From contig NC_072893.1 of assembly GCF_027943255.1 (NCBI RefSeq), forward strand, positions 32,510,001 through 32,574,000: a stretch of 64,000 nucleotides of DNA. Reading direction: 5' to 3'. The notes below the pieces were generated by a model, which searched no databases, was not told where the DNA came from, and saw only the letters and a program-made list of their open reading frames with translations. Positions 31,357 to 42,888 of the stretch are shown one piece after another. The position numbers were made by a program, and so were the translations under genes. Each line of letters begins with the position of its first letter. Positions within the stretch are counted from its first letter, which is position 1. Source of the DNA: Anastrepha obliqua (lineage: Eukaryota; Arthropoda; Insecta; Diptera; Tephritidae).

Positions 31357-32499
31357 TATATGCAGCATTCATACAATATTCTAGCACTGGTAGGGGCAAC
31401 TGAAAGTTTTTTAGCAAAGTGGTGCAGCTCAATATGTCTCTCATCGCCAGTCACTCCCTTCGATCGCAAAAAGTTGGTGCTGTATGTTTGCCTTTGTGCT
31501 CTTTTTGTGTATCCATAAACGTGCTATCTGCCCTAATCTAAATTTTTTTTGCATATATACATAAATGGATGTAGATATATACCTTACATACATATGAATG
31601 TGCGCCAAGCATTTGGAAGCTTATCGCCTAAATCTTTGATGCCGCAGCGTAAAAGTTAGCGCTAAGAAACGATAAAAATCGCAGCAGTGACGTAATTTTC
31701 TATTTTGCGGTGATATTTACTGCCATAGGGATTGTGCGATGACATACCCTACCTGAAAACTTGAATACTTATTTTGACTGCAGTTTTATTTGTTTATTTT
31801 TGGTAAATAACAGTTTAATTGCATGAAAAGCTTTCAAACTAATAATCTAATGACTAAATCATTATGTTTCAGTTCTAATAAAATTTACATGATAAATGTG
31901 GCATTTATCAAATTGCTTCGTTTTGTATTCCTTACTTATTAATTAAGGTAGCCAATCACGTTTTTGCTGTTACACTGTAATTACAAAGCAGTAATGATTA
32001 TGAGGTGCACAGTGGAACAAAAAAAAATTTTCTTACATGAAATAAAAAATATTTACTTAAATTTTCAATGGAGATTTATAATTGCTTTGAACTTGATACA
32101 TATGTATGTATGTATGTACAAAATAGTATAATGCTAGCAATTATGTTTGCCTTGTGGTTAACCTATTAACCTTGTGGTATATGTCCATCTGTTGAAAAAA
32201 TATCACTTGTTAGTTATATTAACTAGGTGTAATAGCAGGAAATGTAAAAATAAATTTTTAAGGTTTCAATTGAAAAAAATTTACTTGCATGCTACTCTAA
32301 CAGTTTGGGCCCAGTTCAAGCCTAGTTTTGATTTTTCAGCTGTTGGAAAAACACACCACGAATTTTCGGAAAGTGCTACTAGAATATAAAATAATATTTG
32401 ATCAGAGATACACAGCCCAAGGCGCTGTCATTAATAGAGATTAATATATTCGCGTTGGCATTGGCTAATCAAAACACAAACAGAACCAAGCCGAATCTA
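31357..32499. other. Non-coding DNA
   Basis: AT-rich, TATG tracts near 32100. Nothing recognised. Confidence 0.45.
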
Positions 32500-32771
32500 T
32501 TAACCCTTAACGGCCGAAAGGCCTCGCTACGGGGACATGAAAAGAATTGTAGTTTTCTTTAACAAATATTGCAAATTTGTATATTCCTGATTTGTTGATC
32601 ATATAAAATTATATTGTATATCAAGAAAATATATTGAATTTATATCTAAATAAATTAGTTTAAATGTTTAGTTTAAGTTTTCGTCCTCATAAATGATTTA
32701 GAATTTGACCTAATTTTCCATCGCCTTATGGGCGAGTATTACAAAAAAATGTATCGGCCGTTAAGTGTTAA
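32500..32771. mobile_element. TTAA-flanked MITE, family A copy 2
   Basis: TTAACCCTTAACGGCCGA at the left and TCGGCCGTTAAGTGTTAA at the right are inverted ends with TTAA borders. The body is an inverted copy of 3223-3512. No coding capacity. Confidence 0.88.
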
Positions 32772-32940
32772 AGGTGGCATAGGTAAATCAGCTGATTAGT
32801 GTTTTTTCTTTCGCGTTGTCTATGTGGCTGTCAGCCCAGAATGAAATATAGCGAACTCATTCTTTGTTTTCTATTTTACCAATACTTTGCTTTGACAATC
32901 AAACACACAAAACATTGTTGTTGGTCTAGAGCCACCACCT
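32772..32940. repeat. Dispersed repeat, copy 1
   Basis: About 165 bp (GTAAATCAGCTGATT, CATGTGGCTGTCAGC-like, GACAATCAAACACACAAAAC, TTGTTGTTGGTCTAG) shared with 38733-38882. Abuts the right TTAA of the MITE. Nature unknown. Confidence 0.65.
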
Positions 32941-33231
32941 TTAATGAATGCGACTTGGACAAAACAGGAAAATGGGAAAACTGTCCAATATATTTAAATA
33001 ATATTTGGTCAAAAAGCGAGCTAGGGGTAAAAGGCATTGCCAACATTTACCAGGTCTTTGTAGAAAATATAATTAAAAACGTTTAAAAAAAAAGTAAAGT
33101 GTAACCCCTCAATGTATTTAGTGATAGAAAAGAGAAACATCATAAAAGTGTTTTTGTTAATAACTTTTGAACGATGAAAAGAGTAAATTCGTCATCGTCA
33201 TTTGGTCATCGTGGTCATCATTCAACTTAAC

Positions 33232-33371
33232 CGAATCAAAACAGGCGTGTTAGTGAAAACCGAAACGAAACGACCCGGATTTATATCCGGCCAAGGACTG
33301 TCAGACACTCCAGCAGCATTCACCGTATGTAAGTATGGGGAATGTTTATGCTGCTGCAACAACAACAACAG
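33232..33371 (+). mobile_element. LINE 3' UTR fragment with CAA tail
   Basis: GACCCGGATTTATATCCGGC, CCAAGGACTGTC and a closing (CAA)n tail at 33356-33371 resemble Jockey-type LINE 3' ends. No coding part. Family inferred. Confidence 0.5.
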
Positions 33372-33673
33372 GCGTGTTAGCGAATTGGCCGGTCGGCTCT
33401 CCCCAGCTAGTCATATGTTAAGTATATCAGGTTTTATTTTGGATAGGTAAGAATTTAACTTGCTGTAGATCTAACGAGGCAAATCTAGGCCTTCGACAAC
33501 AATATATCGATATATTGATCCTGCTATATTACACTGGTGCCCATATTGTGTCCCTTTAAATATTAACCATTAAAAAAGAAACAACCGGCAAATATCAGTA
33601 AATTTAAAGATGAAACGCATTTCCGTGTATGAAACGTATTTTCATCTCTATGTGCCGGGGCCTTAGAAGTCTA

Positions 33674-34250
33674 GGTAGGTAGATGAAATGGTTGAAGTGC
33701 CAGTCGACACTCCTCAAGTAGCACTAAAGCGCCGTTTTGATACCATTATGAGACCTCCAATAGGCAGATATCTACAGCCAGCCAGCGGTGTTAATATAAT
33801 GGAGAAGATTGATGGGAGTGCTCAACAGTCTCCTTCTCTGAAAGGTCCCCACAGTTTCTGCAATAGAAGTTAAATTGTAACCCTAGCTTTTCCGCGTGTG
33901 TGCCGATCGTTCAGTGGCCGGCAAACACAGCTACAAGTTTGGAAATTGCATGGCGAGGAGTTCAAAGGACTTTCTGAGTCCTCCGTATATTGTACTGGGG
34001 CCAAAGGTGTTTTCGAAATAGCACATGAAGAAATGGAGCTTCATCTTTTCTGCGCTTTCTTCAGAGATAATTTGTGCACTTCCTCTTTAACAACTGTCAG
34101 GAGGATGCCGATGACCGGGGTAGGAGATCTCTGAGGCCAATTCAGTCCACTTCCTGGCAAGCTCATCAGCAATTTCATTTCCCTCTATGTTCCTATGTTC
34201 TGGAACCCAGATTAGAGAAATGTTACCTGCACACCTAAGAGATTTGATCT
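33674..34250 (-). mobile_element. 5'-truncated LINE with 13-bp target duplication (family L1, copy 1)
   Basis: CCTTAGAAGTCTA at 33661-33673 is repeated exactly at 34251-34263. The insert starts with GGTAGGTAGATG (tail CTACC on the coding strand) and is the same element as 49085-49800, with matching text such as AAGTAGCACTAAAGCGCCG and CAACAGTCTCCTTCTCTG. It includes the region of the RNase H C-terminus (VPEHRNIEGNEIADEL-type) in pieces, with a deletion relative to the other copy near 33815. Confidence 0.92.
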
Positions 34251-34287
34251 CCTTAGAAGTCTAAAAGTATTTAAAATTCTATATTAC

Positions 34288-35020
34288 TTAAGGGGGGAAG
34301 CTGGTCTCGAGCGCAAAAAATGGGCATATTTTATGAATTTATTTTGACTCAATAAAGGAATCAATCGAAAATCTGTGAAATAGGTTTAATAATATAGCTT
34401 TCATGGTACAAATACAAAATTTTTCGTCTGAATTAATTTCAAAATGGCCGCTGTCCAGCAGTTCTCCTAAGGCGCCTTTTTTTCTAGTGGGTCCATTGCC
34501 GAAGACGTAAACTCTTTAATTTTTGTCCTGGATCAAAAAATAAAATTTTTTTAGTTTCTATATAACAACAGAAAGAGACGTACGTAGGATTTTTTCGATA
34601 TTTTGTTTTTTCGCGAAATGGTGCACGTTTGAACAAAAAGTTATAATTTTCACTATAAAGAACGACATAAAATTGTTGATTAAAAAACTATGTAATATAA
34701 ATAAAAAATCCTACGTACGTCTCCGGAGAAAGGTATTTCGAATTTATTGTCAAAATTTCGTAAGAATCGGTAAAGATTTGTTCGAGTTATGTCTTCGGCC
34801 AGTTTAAAAAAAGTGATTTCGAGAAAAACGCGTTTAAAGTTGTAAGTAGCGTTCGGGGCATACCTGCGAGGCACTGCCGTCGAATCAAAAATTTGAGCAT
34901 TTAGACATTTTTGCTGGCATCCCTCATTTGGTATATTATTTCTAAGACCCTAAAGCACCTTTTAAGACAAAAAAAAATTTTTCGATTTTTTCAAAATTCT
35001 AGACCAGCTTCCCCCCTTAA
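34288..35020. mobile_element. TTAA-flanked MITE, family C copy 2
   Basis: Left TTAAGGGGGGAAGCTGGTCT, right AGACCAGCTTCCCCCCTT-AA, almost perfect inverted ends. 733 bp, no transposase. The interior also has a shorter inverted pair (ACGTACGTAGGATTTTTT-like at 34580 and AAAAATCCTACGTACGTCTC at 34706). Confidence 0.9.
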
Positions 35021-35479
35021 GAACTGAAATGACACTTCTGGCACCTAATTAATCAAATGTATACTTATAAAATTGGATTATCAGATTTTGTTTTAAGCTT
35101 TGTGTGAATCTGTCAGAATGTTTATGAAATTTGAATTCATTGTTGAATTTTATTAGCAATCCTGGAAAAACTTTCCTTTACTACCACGATATATTTGAAT
35201 GGGGGGCGGAGGGGGAGGGGGCGTGGCACCACCCACCACGCCCATTAGAAAGAGCAAGGTCGCACCATTATAACTGTGAAAGTCCCAACCTCCTAGGGTC
35301 CCTATAGAACCCCCAGGAGAAGTGTAAAAATTTGGTTTTTTTCGACCACATTTGCAGTTTGTACTGAAATACAGTTGAAGAGAAGAGAATACAGCAGTCG
35401 ACAACCCAGCAAGCATTTAACTTAGGTTTTATAATTCATAGCACTTATGAAAATGTTGTTTTATCGTAAAAGTTATGAG
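35021..35479. other. Non-coding, G-rich patch
   Basis: G-run GGGGGGCGGAGGGGGAGGGG at 35201-35220, a possible G-quadruplex former; otherwise nothing. Confidence 0.4.
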
Positions 35480-35948
35480 TGCCGATGGCGAAAATTTAGG
35501 CGAGTTTTATTCCAAATTTTCAGCTTTTGTAAAAATATTTGTTTTTGTAATATATATGTATATTTGAAAGCAAAAAAGCGCCGCAGGCGAAAATTTGGAC
35601 TAAAAATCGCGCGATTTTTTTTCCAAATTTTCAGTGTTTGTAAAAATATTTGTTTTTGTAATATGTATGTATATTTGAAAGCAAAAAAGCGCCGCAGGCG
35701 AAAATTTGGACTAAAAATCGCGCGATTTTTATTCCAAATTTTCTGTATTTGTAAAAATATTTGTTTTTGTAATATGTATGTATATTTGAAACCAAAAAAG
35801 CGCCGCAGGCGAAAATTTGGACTAAAAATCGCGTGATTTTTATTCCAAATTTTCAGTATTTGTAAAAATATTTGTTTTTGTAATATGTATGTATATTTGA
35901 AAGCAAAAAAGCGCCGCAGGCGAAAATTTGGACTAAAAATCGCGCGAT
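35480..35948. repeat. 111-bp tandem array, about 4.2 units
   Basis: GTAAAAATATTTGTTTTTGT recurs at 35529, 35640, 35751 and 35862, exactly 111 bp apart. Each unit holds the palindromic cores AGCGCCGCAGGCG-like and AAAATCGCGCGATTTT. As 111 is 37 codons the array stays open on the plus strand (35447-35836), giving a 37-residue repeat (FCNMYVYLKAKKRRRRKFG); this is probably a by-product, since there is no expression evidence. Confidence 0.95.
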
Positions 35949-36399
35949 AATAATATAAGAGTTATTCCCTTTATGTTGACTGGGTTTTCTCATTTCGCTT
36001 TGTTCTTCTCTCTCTCATCGTTTGTTTGACAGTTCGCTCCTCACATTTATTCTGCACGGCATTACAAACGTTTAGAAGAACATTTGTAATAATAAAATTC
36101 TAATAGAATTTGTAGAATTATTTAGTGAAAATAGCTTTAAATCAAATCTTCAATTAATAAAGAGTGTTTATAAGTGAATTCGTTACTTTTCTGTGTTTGT
36201 ATTTAAGTGAAATAAGCGTCTGTAATAGGGCATTTTTTCAAGCTTATGCAAAAAAGGTGCATTTTTAACGTTAAATATTGCTATTAATTCTTAATTTTAA
36301 TTTATAAAAAGTAATATAAATCAAAAGGCTGATATAGTGACTACATTTGCGTGTTATAATTTTTAAATTCGGTCCACGCACTTAGACATTATAAGCAAA

Positions 36400-36835
36400 T
36401 ATATCGTGGTAGAAAAGGAAAGCTCAGCCGCAATCCTTCGTTCTACGTAAATATTAGAGTCATTCTGTGTATTTGGTGGCTAGATAACTGGACATCGAAT
36501 GTCAAGCTCCTTACGCGAAGTGGTCAAACACCAATTGAAATTGATGTGCGCGAACGAAAATGGAAATGGGGTTGGTGACACAAACCGTAACCCTGATACT
36601 AACATCAGTAGAATATCGTTGGACTGGAACCCACAAGGCTCTCGTCGTAGAGAACGACCAAAAGGAACATGGAGGCAAAGCCTATTTAATGAAATCACAG
36701 CTGTTGACGATTCGCTCACGTGGCCACGGATAAAGTTAAAAGCTACAAATCGACTCCAATGGTACTTATTTGTTTTGGCACTTAACGCCCTCCGGCCGGC
36801 GCTCTAGCAAATAATAATAATAATGTTAATATAGT
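36400..36835 (+). pseudogene. LINE ORF2 C-terminal fragment with AAT tail
   Basis: The frame has NPDTNISRISLDWNPQGSRR and RERPKGTWRQSLFNEITAVD, then a C-terminus ALNALRPAL; this is the closing segment of a CR1/RTE-like LINE (family consensus TRxALDWNPQGxRRRGRP). A frameshift near 36570 separates it from upstream WTSNVKLLTRSGQTPIE-like text. The 3' end is an (AAT)n run at 36811-36825. 5'-truncated. Confidence 0.8.
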
Positions 36836-38732
36836 ATTTATGTTATAAGTAAATAAACAACAAACTATGAAGTGCATTTATGTATGGGCACAGATTTATA
36901 TGTGCATATACCAAAATCGAACGCTTTGTTGCGGAGGATTTTAACAACATGTCCTTCAAATTTAAACACAAAGAACTTGCGAAGGAATATCTTTCAATGA
37001 AGGACAATCACATACTTTCATTCCCAGTCACTCTCCATCCAGTTTTTACATAACTTCACGTTATTTAAATATAATACTTGTATATGTCCTTTGACATAGC
37101 AAATTTGTACCTCAATTATAATCTAAGCATTTTTCCACAAACGGCTGACAGTCGTTGAAAAATTCTATTCTGGATTTTGGCACCTTTTACAAAGTACTCA
37201 GTATAACTAACCACTTCAGAAACTGTTTTCACTTCGTCATCAATTCCTGTTTTTTTACAACTTATCGGTTAGTCGCGCGAGCACTAACAAGCACCACACA
37301 AAACCATTATCCCAAAAAGTCTACGAGTTGTGTTTTAGGTAAGTTACACGAATGCTTCATTTAATACTCATACTTATCAAAAATTTTCATATTCGATAGA
37401 TAAAATAATCATACTGACAACATTAGATAGAACAAATAAATTTCGCTTGGAAAATATTGGCAACAGAAATTTTCAAACTACGTCGACAACTACGACGACA
37501 ACGACCACGAAACGAAACTTCTGATGACATCACTAAAAAATTACAGTAATGTTGTTGTTGCTGGCGATGCGCCTGCTTTTTCTTGCTTTTGTTGCCGTTG
37601 TTGTAGTAATTACTCAGTGCTCACGAAAATGTAAACAAACTATGAATTCGCCTTTTAGCAACCATGGGCGAGAGCAACTACACTATATTCACAATATTCG
37701 AAAAGTCGCACTGACGCACTCACTCTACACGATCCATTGCGATTTGCCGAGAAATGACGTTATACAAAAGTATATTTCTACTTTTTGCTTTTCTTTCAAC
37801 TTTGCAGCAGTGATTACCTGAGATTTCACTCGAATTTTACGCGATAATAATATTTTGTGCCACTCCACTTTAGTTGGAACAGTCAAACATCATTTTCACA
37901 AATCGCAAATTCACTTTTCCACAATTATTTCACTTTAAATCTGCAAATAAATTAGAAAAATTTACTCCGCCAATTTAAAACCGACCCGATTGTACTACAC
38001 TCTTTTTTTCTGTACTGTATACACTTCCTTCGTATGCGTTTTACGTAGCTATTGGTTTCATTCAAACGCATGCGAATACAGACGTTGAATTGAAAGGTAG
38101 AAAAGTCCTAAAAAGTTGGTTTAATTGACCATTACCATGTGGTGAAATTGAATAATATGTTCAGGGTTGCATCTCGAAATTTTAACATCAATTTAAGATT
38201 TGGATTTGAGAATCGGTAATGATTTTAATGTAACGTTCGTCTTCCTGGCAGCAGAAATAGAATTTTATAAACCCTTTCTAATAGTAATTCACGTAAAATA
38301 AAATATTGCAGGGTAAAACTTTGTTTAAAAACTCATTCAATTAACACCGATTTCTTGGCGCTAATTTAGCTGGTGAGAATTTTTAAACTAATTATTTAAT
38401 AATAATAATAATTAATAATTTAATTAACGCTGCATATTGATAACACAACGATGTAGATAATACACAGGTGGCGCCATCCGCAAATCACTACTTTGTTCTG
38501 CGAATTTCCAAACAATCAGCTGTTTTAAATGATGTCAGCACAGAGAATAAACAAACTTTTATGTGCAATTTGTTTATGAACCAATCAGTAAATATTTTGA
38601 TTTTTAAATTAAACTAAATAATAAAAATGAAATGAAATTACGTATAGTAATAAAACCTTCAAAAGTGGCTTCGTAGTAGTCGTTTATTTATCATACTTTC
38701 TGTGTTGATATCACACAAGGAGAATCTATTTA
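36836..38732. other. Non-coding DNA, nothing recognised
   Basis: AT-rich. GTTGTTGTTGCTG repeats near 37550; (ATA) runs near 38400. Short frames show no similarity. Confidence 0.45.
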
Positions 38733-38882
38733 AGGTGGTGTTGGTAAATCAGCTGATTTGTTTTTTTTCTTTCGCTGCGTCCATGTGGCTGTCAGCACAG
38801 AATAAAACAAGGTTTGGTTTTCTACTTCGCCAATACCTTGCTGTGACAATCAAACGTACAAAACATTGTTGTTGGTCTAGTG
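38733..38882. repeat. Dispersed repeat, copy 2
   Basis: Direct counterpart of 32772-32940, about 150 bp at visibly high similarity (TCAGCTGATT, CATGTGGCTGTCAGCACAGA, TTGTTGTTGGTCTAG). Confidence 0.65.
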
Positions 38883-39006
38883 CGCCTTGACAACACATTA
38901 GACGCAAACATTTCGTTTTATACATTTTTAAGCTATTTCGGTGGCGGTAGTTTGCAAACAGAATAAATTTGCTGGAAATTCCTTTATTTCATCTGTATAT
39001 ATATGT

Positions 39007-39301
39007 AATTGGCGCGTACACCCTTTTTGGGTGTTTGGCCGAGCTCCTCCTCCTATTTGCGGTTCATGGTCTTGATGTTGTTCCACAAATGGAGGGACCT
39101 ACAGTTTCAAGCCCACTCCGAACGGCAGATATTTTTATGAGGAGCTTTGCGGAGGTTTGCCATTTCCTGCCGCGGGGCGACCACTATTAGAAAAATGTTT
39201 TTTTTTTTTAATTTTGGTATTTCACCGAGATTCGAACCAACGTTCTCTCTGTGAATTCCAAATGGTAATCACGCATCAACCATTCGGCTACGGCGGCCGC
39301 C
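39007..39301 (-). repeat. tRNA-derived SINE, copy 2
   Basis: On the minus strand: GGCGGCCGCCGTAGCCGAAT head, B-box-like GGTTCGAATCTCGG, and the 3' end GGGTGTACGCGCCAATTACA followed by an AT/TATG tail. The clearest copy in the window. Confidence 0.9.
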
Positions 39302-40381
39302 TTATTTCATCTAGTTTAATTTATTATACGTTTTGGGCATTTTCGGGGCATTGAAGTGAAAATCTGGTCTGCATAAAAGGAATACCCGGTCGAGAATTGT
39401 ATTCACAGAGAAGCTTATTGCAAATTTGGAGAATTGACATAATTGACCCATTTCCTTTCCATTCGAAAATGATGTAAAATGATGGCTGACAGAATGCGTT
39501 TTTGGAGAAGAAAACTTCTAGGCGAATTAAATCGGATTTCATAAATGTTTTGTACAGAAAAAAGTTTAAATAATTTTTCTTCATTTTAAAAAATAAATTT
39601 TTATGTAATCGACATGTCCATTGTCCAATATATGTATGTACATATGTATATTAAATATAAAGAAATATAGAGGAATCCGAAAAATTTCCACAGAAAGGCG
39701 CAAGAAAGTACTAATGGGCCACTGATATTTTTATAGATTTATGATAAAAAATCTGAACGAAATTGCAAAAATACGGCTATCGCCGTTGATAAGTTAGTTC
39801 ATCAAAAGCCGTCAGAGCTGAGTATATTAGTAACCTTTTTCTCATAGTTGCCACTTTTCTGCTCGCTAGAGAATTTCACTGCTAACCAAGCGCAAAATTT
39901 CTATGCGAAAGCAACAACGATTTAGCGATGATCAAGTGTCTTTATTTATAGCCGTTTATCTAACAAGCGATATGCTTATGCCAGTGCTTCCAAGTAAACG
40001 TTTTTTTTATTGCATCCTTTAATATTGCAACTGTGTTGAGACAATAAGTAATTATTATCGAGGTATATGTAAAATTGCTACAAATTTAGGCCCATTGCCC
40101 TACAATTTTGGTATAACTAATTCGCTAGTAATTACTAGCAATAAATATTTATCAAAGGGTGCACCATTTCGACTATTGGAATTACAAAATATAAATTAAG
40201 GACATTAAAGGGTTTTCTATAAAAACAATATTTAAATAGTTATTTGCTGCGGTGGAACTTTGCGTTTCAGCCTTCGTTGACTTGGTTTTCCTCATCAAGG
40301 AGTTTATGTGACAGTAGTCGATTGTGGCACAAAGGCGTTGCGTTTCACTTCCTCAACATTGCCAATGTTTAAGTCAGGACG
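39302..40381. other. Non-coding DNA
   Basis: Nothing recognised apart from a TATG tract at 39625-39650. Confidence 0.45.
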
Positions 40382-40383
40382 TA

Positions 40384-41362
40384 CAAGGTGAAGTCCAAAA
40401 TAAACAAGACTGGCGTCATAAAAATGTTTTTGATGGTGCCATCTTTTTAATGAGTTAGTGTGTTGGAAGTTACATCCCTAGCTGACTTCCAGTGAAAGAC
40501 ATTCGGTTCAGTGGAAGTGAAGTTATTGCGTCTAAAGTGTCAGTATGTTTGTGTCATCGTTAGAAAAAAAAATTTCGCACAAAGATGATCCGAAATCATC
40601 GTTGAAATTCATGGAATCGGAGTTGGATACCACCAAAACATCGATTTATAGCATTTTAACTGGGGATCAAAAATTGCTCAGAATTCAACATTCGAAAGGC
40701 GAGAAAAGGCGAGAAAAGACGAGAACTTCCCTTACAAGATTGTAACTGGTGATGAAACGTCGTGTTTCGAACATGAACCTGAAACTAAGTGTCAAAGTGC
40801 CGAATGGAAGGACCCAGAAGAGCCACCATCCAAAAAAATGCGCTTGGAGAAGTCAAAAATCAAGTCGGTGCTCATATGTTTTTAAGATTCCAAGGAAATT
40901 GTCCACAAGGAGTTCGTACCAACGGGCCAAACTGTCAATGCAATTTTCTATTTTGGCATTTTGAAGCGTTTGTTGCATCGCATTCGTCGAATTCATGCAC
41001 CATCTCATCGATCCCCTCTCGTGACTGATTTTTTCACTAGAAATCGCATTTTAACCATCAATCACTCACCGTATTCGCCTAATATGGCTCCCTGTGACTT
41101 CTACCTATTCGGAAAATTTCATTTGGCCATGAAAGGAAAACGTTTTGCGTCCGTAGAGGCCATCCAAAAGACTTGTACCGACATCCTGAAGAACATTCCG
41201 GTCAATGACCTGAAACAGTCTTTCGAAAAGCTTTTAGTTTGCTCAAAACAGTGTATCGTGGCCAGAGGGGCCTATTTTGAATAAATAAACTCGAAGTTAT
41301 CGGAACAAAGCTGCTGTCGTTTATATTTTAGCTCAGTCTTGTTTATTTTGGGCTTCACCTTG
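40384..41362 (+). mobile_element. Degenerate mariner element with both ends
   Basis: Ends CAAGGTGAAGTCCAAAATAA and the inverse (…TTATTTTGGGCTTCACCTTG) are flanked by TA. Coding remains: DETSCFEHEPETK (first Asp region), LKRLLHRIRRI, then YSPNMAPCDFYLFGKFHLAMKG and IVARGAYFE at the C-terminus. Several frameshifts, and the second Asp (HDNAP-like) block has decayed. Inactive. Confidence 0.9.
40961..41284 (+). pseudogene. mariner transposase, C-terminal third
   Basis: 107-codon frame ending with a natural stop. It has SPYSPNMAPCDFYLFGKF with the third catalytic Asp expected in this block (DDxD, mariner), and the tail AIQKTCTDILKNIPVNDLKQ. The upstream catalytic blocks are in other frames, so the gene is broken. 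Confidence 0.85.
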
Positions 41363-42471
41363 TATGTCTGCACTATTCATATACACCCAACTCATTTTTT
41401 ACGCGGTAGATACGTTCCTTAGAAAAGCGAGCAAACAAAAATCGTGCACAAAATATATGCGACATATGGTAAATTTGCGGTTATGTTTCACTACTTTAAA
41501 AAGTAGTGTAAAATGATTTTTTTTTTTAATATTTCCCCAAAAAATCGTGCAAAAGAAGTAATAATCAAGTCCTTATTAGATAAAAAAAAAAACAATTAAT
41601 TTTTCTTTCAGAAAAAAAAAAATCAAAAGTAATGTTCAGTGAAAAATCACTCCATAAGTACAAAAAATCTATATATATAAAAATCAATTGCTGTTCGTTA
41701 GTCTCGCTAAAACTCGAGAACGGCTGAACGGATTTATCTTATCTTGGTCTTGAATTATTCGTGGAGGTCTAGGGAAGGTTTAAAAGGTGAGAAAAATTCG
41801 AATAATTGCCGGGAAAATCCTCAAAACAGCATTTTTCTATTTCCCATACAAACGTTTACTATGCGAGTTAATTACATAAAATATGAGTCGATTTACTTTT
41901 GTTTTTTAAGTTGTGAGGAGAAAAAAATAAAATTTTTTTTGAACAATAAAATAAAATTTTCTTTGAAGAATAAAAGAAAATTTAAGTCGTGCGCGTTGGA
42001 GGATCTAATATCGCGTTCTGAAACTCAACAAAAGTGAAAGTGAATCGCGAACGCGACAAAATTGTCATTCGTTCGTCCTGCATATGATAACTCTGAGTAA
42101 AAAGACATACTCGACGACAAAACATACCATATAAAATCCATGCCTGCATACATAAGTAAGTACATAATAGTTTTGTTCCCAGATAAGTTGGTTAAAAAAT
42201 GCGGAATTTAAAGATTTCTACCAGTTTTGATTATGTATTTATTTTTTTAATGTTTTTTTTTTTCATAAATAGTGGTCGCATTTCAGAGCACGGAAAAAAG
42301 TATTATTACGATATTATATCTATCTTTGTGGCAACGTGCGCGAGAACTTTCTTTACTTTGGTGATCCTTTGTGATAGTGACAGTCCAAATAATGTGCTCT
42401 TTTTTGTGATAGTGACACTTTACTGCTAAATGAGCGGGAAATTTTCTCATTTTGATTAATTACAATTTACG

Positions 42472-42888
42472 ATGCCGAGGAGAAGACGACCTGACTTAGG
42501 TCGTCGTAGTCAATCAAATGTGCGAAGAGCTACCTCACGTGCTAACCGCACTGATGACCAGAGACAGACAGATCAAGAAAATAGTCGTATTGCTATGTCA
42601 GAATTGCGTTCTTTAGTGAGTGACAATGTAGGAGATAGGCTTAGAATGCAACGAGTTCGTGCACATCAAACACAACAACAGCTAGCTAGACATAATGAAA
42701 TTGAGCGAATCCGCAGACGCAGTGCTCCTGTGATTCTTGAACGAGCTGCATTCCACTATGATCCGTCAATTGATTATTGTGCCGACAAATCGGTAACAAT
42801 TGGGGAAATGAAAACAATTTGTAAATATTGTATGCCTAAAATCATCAAATTTGTGGCAGTACGTAAAGACACTCCACTTAACAACTAA
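42472..42888 (+). CDS. Helitron Rep/helicase N-terminal remnant
   Basis: Starts MPRRRRPDLGRRSQSNVRRA, a basic Helitron N-terminus, with coiled QTQQQLARHNEIERIRRRSA, then FHYDPSIDYCADKSVTIGEM and a zinc-finger start TICKYC. After about residue 122 it crosses a deletion into helicase sequence read in the wrong frame (IIKFVAVRKDTPLNN). The HUH nuclease domain is absent. Confidence 0.85.
   Translation: MPRRRRPDLGRRSQSNVRRATSRANRTDDQRQTDQENSRIAMSELRSLVSDNVGDRLRMQRVRAHQTQQQLARHNEIERIRRRSAPVILERAAFHYDPSIDYCADKSVTIGEMKTICKYCMPKIIKFVAVRKDTPLNN

Noticed and set aside
35447..35836. 129-codon frame as a repeat protein gene
   Set aside because: The frame follows from the 111-bp unit being a multiple of three and lacking stops; no promoter, splice or similarity evidence.
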